A stretch of DNA of 12,706 nucleotides, taken from the NCBI GenBank assembly GCA_015655035.1, contig JAATFS010000359.1, positions 1-12,706 of the forward strand. The letters run 5' to 3'. Both the position numbers and the translations under genes were made by a program. The notes beneath the pieces were generated by a model. It did no database searches. It saw only the letters and a program-made list of their open reading frames with translations, and was not told where the DNA came from. Of this stretch, positions 7,081-12,706 are shown in pieces. The first letter of the stretch is position 1; every line of letters begins with the position of its first letter. This DNA is from Lysobacterales bacterium. GTDB taxonomy: Bacteria; Pseudomonadota; Gammaproteobacteria; Xanthomonadales; Xanthomonadaceae.

Positions 7081-7199
7081 GGGTGTCTCTCTCCGAATGC
7101 AGGCCGGATATGGGCCCTTTGCATGACAGGACACGCGAAACGCGAAAATGGCTCATCCGCTTCGCCGGATCGGCGTCCGCCGGTGCCAACGCCTCCGCG
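7081..7199 (-). promoter_or_regulatory. fecR-fecA intergenic region, expected site of a FecI-dependent promoter
   Basis: In E. coli, FecI drives fecA from its own promoter in this position. Here the region holds the fecA ribosome binding site (GGAGAG, nine bases before the ATG), a tandem 7-base repeat CGCGAAA (plus strand 7134-7147) and a small ATCCG/CGGAT hairpin (7155-7170). I cannot identify a convincing -35/-10 pair for an ECF sigma factor by eye. Confidence 0.35.
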
Positions 7200-8159
7200 T
7201 CAGCCCGCGCGCGGGGACACCGTGACCCAATAGCGGGTGAGTTGATGTACCTGCACCGGCAACACCCGAGGCAGCATCGCCAGGATGCGGTCGCTGTCCT
7301 CCAGCGGGAACGTACCGGAGATGCGCAGCGAGGCGATCTGCGGCTCGCAGCCCAATCGGCCTGGCCGATAGCGCGACAACTCGGCCAGGAACTCGCCCAG
7401 CGGCATGTCGCTCACGCTCAACACGCCGTCGATCCAGCCGTCACTGCCGGGCAGCAACGGCGTGGGGTTGCCCAACCGCCTGCGGTCGAACTCGACCTGC
7501 TGGCCCGCCGGCAGTTCCAGCGTGCCACCTTCGCGACTGCCAATCCGCACCCGCCCCTGCTCCACGAAGACGCGGACCTGCCCGGCCAGCAGGCGTACGC
7601 CAAAGCGCGTGCCCAGCGGTTGCAGCGTGCCTTCGCTGCAGTCCACCCACATCGGGCGCGGATCGCGAGCGGTCTGGATATGGATCTCGCCGCGACGCAA
7701 GCGGATCCGCCGATGGTCCTGGCCCAGCGCCACGTCGATGGCGCTATCGGTATTGAGCTGGACCACGCTGCCGTCGTCCAGGCGCAACCGGCGCCGTTCG
7801 CCGACCCGCGTCGCAAGGTCCGCTGGCCAGCGTTGCAGGTCGCCGCGCGCATACAACAGCGCGCCTCCCGCCACCCCAACGCCGGCGAACGCGCCCAGCG
7901 CCTTCAGTGCCTGGCGCCGGCGCGGCGAGCGCGGGCCCTCGAGCAGCGCGCGCGCCGCACTCTCCGGCAGGCCGGCCAGGCGCTGGTTCATCGCCTCGAT
8001 CCTCGACCAGGCCTGCTCATGCTCCGGTGCACGTTGGCGCCATTCCTGCCATGCCTGGCGCAGCGCGGGATCGGCAGGGCTGGCCTGCAACTCGATCAAC
8101 CAGCCAATCGCCTGCTCGGCGGCCTCGCGCGGAACCGTCGCTGGGGGAGTCGAGGTCAT
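7200..8159 (-). CDS. fecR: FecR transmembrane anti-sigma/signal transducer
   Basis: A 319-residue inner-membrane protein that receives the signal from the FecA STN domain and activates the sigma factor FecI. The cytoplasmic N-terminus (about 10-55) has the tryptophan-rich DUF4880 pattern W20, W37, W40, W51 seen in FecR proteins. One membrane segment lies at about 87-103, preceded by SPRRRQALK (78-86). The periplasmic part contains the FecR core (about 110-220: RRLRLDDGSVVQLNTDSAI, LRRGEIHI, PLGTRFGVRL, EQGRVRI) and a C-terminal STN-like region (FLAELSRYRPG; LRISGTFPLEDSDRIL) that contacts FecA. The length is close to E. coli FecR (317). It lies 16 bases after fecI. The arginine run before the membrane segment fits the Tat-dependent export reported for E. 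coli FecR. Confidence 0.94.
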   Translation of the reverse strand: MTSTPPATVPREAAEQAIGWLIELQASPADPALRQAWQEWRQRAPEHEQAWSRIEAMNQRLAGLPESAARALLEGPRSPRRRQALKALGAFAGVGVAGGALLYARGDLQRWPADLATRVGERRRLRLDDGSVVQLNTDSAIDVALGQDHRRIRLRRGEIHIQTARDPRPMWVDCSEGTLQPLGTRFGVRLLAGQVRVFVEQGRVRIGSREGGTLELPAGQQVEFDRRRLGNPTPLLPGSDGWIDGVLSVSDMPLGEFLAELSRYRPGRLGCEPQIASLRISGTFPLEDSDRILAMLPRVLPVQVHQLTRYWVTVSPRAG

Positions 8160-8175
8160 CCGGGTCCGATAGGGC

Positions 8176-8679
8176 TCAGGCGGCGAAATAGCAGGCGTAG
8201 GCCGCCTTGGCGAAATCGCGCTTGACGCTGGCCAGCGAAACCCCCAGCTGGGTGGCGATCGCGTTGTGACGCTGGCCCTCCAACTGCGCCATCACGAACA
8301 CCTGGCGTGCCCTGCCCGGCAGCTCGGCAAGCCGGCGATCCAGTTCCAGCAAGGTCTCCAGCGCCAGCATCCGCACTTCCTCGCTGGGCACGGCCTCGTC
8401 CGGCAAGGCTTCCAGCGAGGCCAGATAAGCACGCTCCAGATCCTGCCGGCGGTAGTGATTGCACAGCAGTCGCCGCGCGACGGTGGCCAGGAACGCACGC
8501 GGTTCCGCGATCTGCGCAGCCTGGTTGGAAAGCAGCACCTTCATGAAGGTGTCCTGCGCCAGATCGGCGGCGCCCTCGCGATTGCCCATGCGCCGCTGCA
8601 ACCATGCATCCAGCCATGGATGGTATTGGCGATAGAGCTGATGGAGCGCTGTCGTCTGAGCCACGGGGGCGGCGCGCAT
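8176..8679 (-). CDS. fecI: ECF sigma factor FecI
   Basis: A 167-residue group IV sigma factor expected to transcribe fecA when FecR is signalled by ferric-citrate-loaded FecA. Region 2 is at about 12-76, with the core-binding DLAQDTFMKVL (39-49) and the -10-recognition part AFLATVARRLLCNHYRRQDL. Region 4 is at about 105-160, with L-x-x-LPGRARQVFVMAQLEG and the helix-turn-helix HNAIATQLGVSLASVKR (138-154). The length is near E. coli FecI (173). The ATG at 8679 lacks a good Shine-Dalgarno sequence: the preceding 30 bases are pyrimidine-rich, with only GCGAG about 12 bases upstream. A GTG five codons later is no better. It is first in the fecI-fecR-fecA order and is preceded by a Fur-controlled promoter. 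Confidence 0.93.
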   Translation of the reverse strand: MRAAPVAQTTALHQLYRQYHPWLDAWLQRRMGNREGAADLAQDTFMKVLLSNQAAQIAEPRAFLATVARRLLCNHYRRQDLERAYLASLEALPDEAVPSEEVRMLALETLLELDRRLAELPGRARQVFVMAQLEGQRHNAIATQLGVSLASVKRDFAKAAYACYFAA

Positions 8680-8713
8680 GGGGAACCGGACTCGCGAGGA
8701 GGAAGGCTTAATC

Positions 8714-8732
8714 GATAACGATTATCATTATA
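8714..8732 (-). promoter_or_regulatory. Fur box upstream of fecI
   Basis: Read on the minus strand, TATAATGATAATCGTTATC matches 17 of 19 positions of the classical Fur box GATAATGATAATCATTATC. It overlaps the -10 hexamer and the expected start point of the fecI promoter, so Fur-Fe2+ would shut the operon when iron is plentiful. Confidence 0.9.
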
Positions 8733-8755
8733 CGATCATCGCCTGGCAGCGGCAA
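8727..8755 (-). promoter_or_regulatory. fecI promoter (sigma-70 type)
   Basis: On the minus strand, TTGCCG (8750-8755, four of six to TTGACA) is separated by exactly 17 bases from a perfect TATAAT (8727-8732). The TATAAT lies inside the Fur box. The predicted leader to the fecI ATG is about 40 bases. Confidence 0.75.
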
Positions 8756-8792
8756 CGCCTGTGCGGATAAGGCGCCGCTCCCCAAGGCCGCC

Positions 8793-8824
8793 AAAAGGAA
8801 AGGCCGGCATGCGCCGGCCTTTCC
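8793..8824 (-). terminator. tkt: Intrinsic terminator of transketolase gene
   Basis: A 12-bp perfect stem, GGAAAGGCCGGC (8797-8808) and GCCGGCCTTTCC (8813-8824), has a 4-base loop. In the minus-strand transcript it is followed by TTTT (8793-8796). It lies 22 bases past the tkt stop and insulates the fecI promoter from read-through. Confidence 0.9.
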
Positions 8825-8846
8825 TGTCGTTGCGATCCCGCGCCGC

Positions 8847-10847
8847 TTACAGCGCCTTGGCCGCCGCGACCACATGCTCGGTGGTGATGTTGAAGTATTT
8901 GTACAACACCTCCGCCGGTGCAGACGCGCCGAAGGTGTCGATACCGACCACATCGCCATCCAGGCCCACGTACTTGTGCCAGAAACCGGTGACGCCGGCT
9001 TCCACCGCCACGCGCTTGCGTACGGCCTTCGGCAGCACCGACTCGCGATAGTCCGCGTCCTGGCGGTCGAACACGTCGGTGGACGGGATCGACACCACGC
9101 GGGTCTTCAACCCCGCGGCATCCAGAACCTGCTTGGCTTCCACCGCCAGCGAAACCTCCGAACCGGTGCCGATCAGGATCACGTCCGGCGTGCCGCCCTC
9201 GGCATCGGCCAGCACGTAGCCGCCGCGTTCGATCTGCTTGATCTGGGCGTCGCTGCGCGGCTGGTGCGGCAGGTTCTGGCGGCTGAACACCAGGCAGCTC
9301 GGGCCATCCTGGCGGGTGATCGCGGCCTTCCAGCTCACCGCCGACTCCACCGCGTCGCACGGGCGCCACACGTCGTTGTTGGGGATGTAGCGCAGCGAGG
9401 CCAGATGCTCCACCGGCTGGTGGGTCGGACCGTCTTCGCCCAGGCCGATCGAGTCATGGGTATAGACGTGGATCGCATGCGCCGGGTTCAGCGCACTCAT
9501 GCGCACGGCATTGCGCGCGTAGTCGCTGAACACCAGGAAGGTGGCGTCGAACGGGATGAAGCCGCCATGCAGCGCCAGGCCGTTGGCGATCGCGCTCATG
9601 CCGAACTCGCGCACGCCGTAGTGCACGTAGTTGGCGCCGGGATCGACCTGCACGACCGACTTGCTGGCCTTCCACTCGGTGAGATTGGACGGTGCCAAGT
9701 CGGCCGAGCCGCCCACCAGTTCCGGCAGCAGCGGCGCGAATGCTTCGATCGCCTGCTGCGACGCCTTGCGCGAGGCGATGCTCGGACCTTCCGCGGCCTG
9801 CTTGGCGATATAGGCATCCGCCTGTGCGACGAAATCCTCCGGCAGTTCGCCATGCGAACGGCGGCTCAGCTCGGCAGCTTCGGCCGGGTACTGCTTGGCG
9901 TACTTGTCGAACGCCTGCTCCCACTCGGCCTGGCGCAGCGTCCCGGCACCGCCGGCACGCCAACCATCGTAGATTTCCTGCGGGATCTCGAACGGGCCAT
10001 ACGGCCAATCCAGCGCCTGGCGCGCGCCGGCCAGTTCGTCCTTGCCCAGCGCCGCGCCATGCGAGGACTCCTTGCCGGCCTTGGTCGGCGCGCCGAAGCC
10101 AATGACGGTGCGGCAGCAGATCAGGGTCGGCTTGCCGTCCTCGGCGAGGGCGGCCTCGATCGCGGCCTTGATCGCATCCGGATCATGTCCATCGACGTCG
10201 TGCACCACGTGCCAGCCGTAGGCCTCGAACCGCGCCGGGGTGTTGTCCGTGAACCAGCCACCCACTTCACCGTCGATGGAGATGCCGTTGTTGTCCCAGA
10301 ACGCCACCAGCTTGCCCAGGCCCCAGGTACCGGCCAGCGACGCAGCTTCGTGCGAAATGCCTTCCATCATGCAGCCGTCGCCCATGAACACCCAGGTGCG
10401 ATGGTCCACGACCTCGTGCTCGGGGCGGTTGTAGCGCTGCGCCAGCAGCTTCTCGGCCAGGGCGAAGCCGACCGCGTTGGCGAAACCCTGCCCGAGCGGA
10501 CCGGTGGTGGTCTCCACCCCGGGAGTCTCGCTGCGCTCGGGATGGCCCGCGGTTTTGCTGTGCAACTGGCGGAAGTGCTTGAGCTCGTCCAGCGGCAGGT
10601 CGTAGCCGGACAGGTGCAGCAGCGCGTACTGCAACATCGAGCCATGCCCGTTGGAGAGCACGAAACGGTCGCGGTTGAACCACTTGGGGTTGTTCGGGTT
10701 GTGCCGCAGGAAGTCGTTCCACAGCACTTCGGCGATGTCGGCCATGCCCATCGGCATGCCCGGATGGCCGGAATTGGCGGCTTGCACCGCATCAGCGGCG
10801 AGAAAACGAATGGCGTTGGCCAGCTGGCGACGGGTAGGCTGGGTCAT
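8847..10847 (-). CDS. tkt: Transketolase
   Basis: A 666-residue cytoplasmic, thiamine-diphosphate and Mg2+-dependent enzyme that moves two-carbon units between sugar phosphates in the non-oxidative pentose phosphate pathway. All expected parts are present: His28 in NSGHPG, His68 in SNGHGS, His102 in TAGHPE, GPLGQGFANAVG (116-127), the cofactor-binding GDG (156-158) with N186-N187, His263 in SSHGAALG, catalytic Glu414 in REFGM, and His476 in GPTHQPVE. These sit within two or three residues of the E. coli positions, and the length matches E. coli TktA (663). The ATG at 10847 starts the family's usual N-terminus (RRQLANAIRFLAADAVQ); its Shine-Dalgarno is poor. The gene stands alone with its own terminator. 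The GACAAT about 45 bases upstream, preceded by TGG, could be an extended -10, but no -35 accompanies it. Confidence 0.98.
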   Translation of the reverse strand: MTQPTRRQLANAIRFLAADAVQAANSGHPGMPMGMADIAEVLWNDFLRHNPNNPKWFNRDRFVLSNGHGSMLQYALLHLSGYDLPLDELKHFRQLHSKTAGHPERSETPGVETTTGPLGQGFANAVGFALAEKLLAQRYNRPEHEVVDHRTWVFMGDGCMMEGISHEAASLAGTWGLGKLVAFWDNNGISIDGEVGGWFTDNTPARFEAYGWHVVHDVDGHDPDAIKAAIEAALAEDGKPTLICCRTVIGFGAPTKAGKESSHGAALGKDELAGARQALDWPYGPFEIPQEIYDGWRAGGAGTLRQAEWEQAFDKYAKQYPAEAAELSRRSHGELPEDFVAQADAYIAKQAAEGPSIASRKASQQAIEAFAPLLPELVGGSADLAPSNLTEWKASKSVVQVDPGANYVHYGVREFGMSAIANGLALHGGFIPFDATFLVFSDYARNAVRMSALNPAHAIHVYTHDSIGLGEDGPTHQPVEHLASLRYIPNNDVWRPCDAVESAVSWKAAITRQDGPSCLVFSRQNLPHQPRSDAQIKQIERGGYVLADAEGGTPDVILIGTGSEVSLAVEAKQVLDAAGLKTRVVSIPSTDVFDRQDADYRESVLPKAVRKRVAVEAGVTGFWHKYVGLDGDVVGIDTFGASAPAEVLYKYFNITTEHVVAAAKAL

Positions 10848-10909
10848 GAGCGTCTACAAGAGCGAAGGAGGGTCGCGGCGAGCGCGAGCCCCCATTGTCC
10901 CACAGAGCC

Positions 10910-10974
10910 GGGGATGGGTGATCCGGGATTGGCGAGCACCGTACTCGCCAATGGATCCCGGATGCCGGATTCCC
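10910..10974. repeat. GGGAT-rich intergenic repeat with imperfect hairpin
   Basis: Between the symporter stop and tkt, motifs of the GGGATGGG / CCGGGATTGG / GGATCCCGG type are clustered around a hairpin. The inner stem is ATTGGCGAG (10928-10936) with CTCGCCAAT (10944-10952) and a 7-base loop. The outer stem is ATCCGGG (10921-10927) with CCCGGAT (10957-10963), with a GGAT bulge on one side. It resembles dispersed GGGATT/GGGAAT-type intergenic repeats I associate with Xanthomonas genomes. It may also end the symporter transcript, although there is no T run. Confidence 0.55.
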
Positions 10975-10978
10975 GCGC

Positions 10979-12259
10979 TTACTTCTCGCCCTTGGCGACC
11001 AGCGTACTCAGGGCCAGGTCGCCGGTGACGTTCAGCGCAGTGCGGCACATGTCCAGGAAGTGGTTCACGCCCAGGATCAGGCCGATGCCGACCGGGTTGA
11101 CCCCGACCATCGCGCAGATCAGCGCCACCACCGGCAGCGAGCCGGACGGCACCCCGGCCGTGCCGATGCCACCGAGAATGCACACCAGCATCACCGTGAA
11201 CTGCTGCCACAGGCTCAGGTCCACGCCGAAGAACTGCGCCAGGAAGATCACCGTGACGCCCTCGAACAACGCCGTGCCGTTCTGGTTGGCGGTGGCGCCC
11301 ACGGTCAGCACGAAGCGCGACACCCGCGGCGGCAGGCCCATTTCATCGGCCACGCGCAACGCGGTCGGCAGGGTCGCGTTGCTGGACGCGGTGGAGAACG
11401 CCATCATCGTGGCTTCCTGGCTCTGCTTGAAGAACGCCAGCGGCGAATGCCCGGCGAACTTCACCGCCAGGCCGTACGTCACCACCATGTGCAGGCCCAG
11501 CGCCAACACCACCACGCCAACGTAGGCGCCCAGGCGGATCAGCAACTCGAAACCGAACAACGCGGCGAGATTGAACATGAAACAGGCCACCGCGTACGGC
11601 GCCAGGCGGATCACCAGCCCGATCAAGGTCATCGAGATCTCGAACACACCCTCGATGCCGCGCTTGAGCGTGGCCACCTTCTCGTCCTCGGTCAGCACCA
11701 TGCCGACGCCGAACATCACCGCGAAGAACATCAGCGACAGGATCGCCCCATTGCTGGAAGCGGCCGCGATGACATTGCTCGGCACGATCGACATCAGCAT
11801 GTCCATGCCTTGCGGCTGGCCGCCGGAGCTGGCGATGATCTCGCGGCTGCGCTCCACGTTCTCCTGCAACAACTGGTTGGCCAGGGCCACGTCCACGCCG
11901 GCACCCGGCTTGAGCACGTTGACCAGCAGCAGCCCCAGCAGCACCGCGATGCCGGACAGCACGATGGTATAGCCAAGGGTCTTCCAGCCCACCCGCCCGA
12001 GCGAACGGATATCGCCCATCTCGGCCACGCCGATCACCAGCGCCGAGAACAGCAGCGGCACGATCAGCATGAAGATCAGGTTGAGGAACAACTGCGAGAA
12101 CGGCGTGGTGACGTAGGTGGTGAACGTCCGCACCCAGCGCGCATCCGAGCCGGCCAGATAGTAGACCGCCAGCCCGAGCAGCAAGCCGAGCGCAAAACCA
12201 ATCCCCATTTTCCAATGGAGCGGAAGGCCAGGGCGGGAAGCGGCTACTGAATCGGTCAC
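10979..12259 (-). CDS. Dicarboxylate/amino acid:cation symporter (DAACS, GltP/DctA-like)
   Basis: A 426-residue inner-membrane secondary transporter of the glutamate/dicarboxylate symporter family, with about eight membrane helices and two re-entrant hairpins. Landmarks are the serine-rich HP1 tip FSTASSNATLPTAL (288-301), GATANQNGTALFEG (321-334) at the TM7 NMDGT motif, HP2 GGIGTAGVPSGSL (363-375) and TM8 FLDMCRTALNVTGD (401-414). In TM8, D403, R406, T407, N410 and D414 match substrate and Na+ ligands known from GltPh; the residue equivalent to GltPh D390 is Asn399. In TM7, NMDGT has become NQNGT. A GTG start at 12259 is chosen because AAGG lies eight bases upstream and the protein then starts MTDSVAASRPG. 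A second in-frame GTG (12322) would add 21 residues without a ribosome binding site. The substrate (glutamate, aspartate, dicarboxylate or a neutral amino acid) cannot be settled. Confidence 0.9.
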   Translation of the reverse strand: MTDSVAASRPGLPLHWKMGIGFALGLLLGLAVYYLAGSDARWVRTFTTYVTTPFSQLFLNLIFMLIVPLLFSALVIGVAEMGDIRSLGRVGWKTLGYTIVLSGIAVLLGLLLVNVLKPGAGVDVALANQLLQENVERSREIIASSGGQPQGMDMLMSIVPSNVIAAASSNGAILSLMFFAVMFGVGMVLTEDEKVATLKRGIEGVFEISMTLIGLVIRLAPYAVACFMFNLAALFGFELLIRLGAYVGVVVLALGLHMVVTYGLAVKFAGHSPLAFFKQSQEATMMAFSTASSNATLPTALRVADEMGLPPRVSRFVLTVGATANQNGTALFEGVTVIFLAQFFGVDLSLWQQFTVMLVCILGGIGTAGVPSGSLPVVALICAMVGVNPVGIGLILGVNHFLDMCRTALNVTGDLALSTLVAKGEK

Positions 12260-12392
12260 TGATGATGCCTTCGGTATCGGAAACGAAGGCAGGAGCTTAA
12301 CAAAGCACAACGATGCAGCCACCTACCCGACGAACTACCCTCCCTACCCGCCGCACAAGCGACGCCCGCTCCCGCATGCCCCCAATGCGCGT
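12260..12392. other. Leader region of the symporter gene
   Basis: This 133-base gap holds the AAGG ribosome binding site of the symporter and four C-triplets on the plus strand (12326-12349), which are G-triplets in the symporter transcript. It also has a 5-bp hairpin CGCAT/ATGCG with a 7-base loop (12374-12390) just after the upstream stop. I see no clear -35/-10 pair, so the symporter may be read from the upstream gene. Confidence 0.4.
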
Positions 12393-12706
12393 CTACCGAG
12401 CCGAGCGCGGATACAGCGGCGCCAGCTCCGATGGGGCCGCCGCAGCGAGGGAGCGCCACCGCGGGCCGTTGGCGAATGCCACGCGCAGCGCGGCGCGGGC
12501 GCCAGCGACATCGCCGTTCCCACCCCAGCGCGCCTGCTGCATGCGCAGCACCGCTGCGCGCTGGGCCGGATCGTCCAGGCGGGCCGTCACCGCATCCAGG
12601 TCGGAGACTCCGGCCATGTCGCACAGCAGTTGGGCCACTTCGTCGAGCCCGCCGCCGTCCAGGAGCTTGCGCAGATCGGCGGCGCCGGGCACGTGCCCGG
12701 CGGACG
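12393..12706 (-). CDS. C-terminal fragment of an unrecognised protein, possibly BatD-like
   Basis: The frame is open from the right edge of the window to a TAG at 12393-12395, giving about 104 residues of a protein whose start lies outside. The first in-frame start is a GTG at 12692, but codons before it (S-A-G-H) are also open and no ribosome binding site is evident, so a 5'-truncated gene is more likely than a small complete one. The residues are helical and Ala/Leu/Arg-rich: LRKLLDGGGLDEVAQLLCDM, then RLDDPAQRAAVLRMQQARWG, then a helix ending with PSELAPLYPR. This resembles, from memory, the cytoplasmic tail of BatD-type aerotolerance proteins in xanthomonads (a small helical region after the last membrane segment), but there is no diagnostic motif in the visible part. 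It is co-directional with the symporter. Confidence 0.55.
   Translation of the reverse strand, partial: SAGHVPGAADLRKLLDGGGLDEVAQLLCDMAGVSDLDAVTARLDDPAQRAAVLRMQQARWGGNGDVAGARAALRVAFANGPRWRSLAAAAPSELAPLYPRSAR

Noticed and set aside
10891..10900. Extended -10 like TGGGACAAT upstream of tkt
   Set aside because: No -35 at a sensible distance and only four of six -10 matches; mentioned in the tkt entry but not called as a promoter.
8874..11525. Very long plus-strand open frame (883 codons) opposite tkt and the symporter
   Set aside because: It lies antisense to two clearly recognised genes, has His/Arg/Gln-rich composition typical of the reverse frame of GC-rich genes, and shows no domain.
11060..12250. 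Plus-strand open frame (396 codons) opposite the symporter
   Set aside because: His/Gln/Arg-rich shadow of a membrane protein gene, with no family features.
12260..12322. Earlier GTG start for the symporter
   Set aside because: No Shine-Dalgarno precedes it; AAGG lies eight bases before the GTG at 12259.
12374..12390. Short hairpin CGCAT/ATGCG after the right-edge gene as a terminator
   Set aside because: Only a 5-bp stem with a 7-base loop and no T run; too weak to call.

Overview
The window looks like a chromosomal segment of a high-GC gammaproteobacterium of the Xanthomonadaceae (Xanthomonas or a close relative). This is judged from codon usage, a fecI-fecR-fecA cassette beside transketolase and a DAACS symporter, an M56 peptidase carrying a TonB-type C-terminus, and a GGGAT-rich intergenic repeat of the kind I associate with xanthomonads. 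The family assignment is an inference; no rRNA or other phylogenetic marker is present. I see no tRNA, rRNA, insertion sequence, prophage or CRISPR array.

Left part (1-2995). A flavin reductase-like gene faces a three-gene minus-strand operon: a BlaI/MecI-type repressor, an M56 (BlaR1/MecR1-type) membrane metallopeptidase whose extracytoplasmic part is a TonB-like domain, and a lipoprotein with a second TonB-like fold. The first two genes overlap by 11 bases and the last two by the 4-base ATGA. The repressor promoter contains two GATTAC-N4-GTAATC palindromes 22 bp apart, one between -35 and -10 and one covering the ribosome binding site. This is a self-regulating signal circuit.

Centre-left (2995-4674). 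Divergent from that operon, and sharing its intergenic region, are an exported L,D-transpeptidase and an M23 endopeptidase 6 bases apart. Together they form a peptidoglycan-remodelling pair. The two divergent units read as a cell-wall-stress module: sensor protease, repressor, wall enzymes. The repressor keeps a candidate cleavage site, and the protease has no penicillin-binding sensor domain.

Centre (4684-8755). A ferric citrate signalling and uptake operon, fecI-fecR-fecA, runs on the minus strand. A strong Fur box overlaps a TATAAT -10 upstream of fecI. FecA keeps its STN signalling domain, TonB box, plug and barrel. No inner-membrane ferric citrate ABC genes (fecBCDE) are in the window.

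Right part (8793-12706). Transketolase with a clear intrinsic terminator, a GGGAT-type hairpin repeat, a dicarboxylate/amino acid:cation symporter that probably starts at a GTG, and the C-terminal end of a gene entering from the right edge (possibly BatD-like), all on the minus strand.

The most interesting element is the BlaI / M56-TonB / lipoprotein circuit facing the L,D-transpeptidase and M23 pair.
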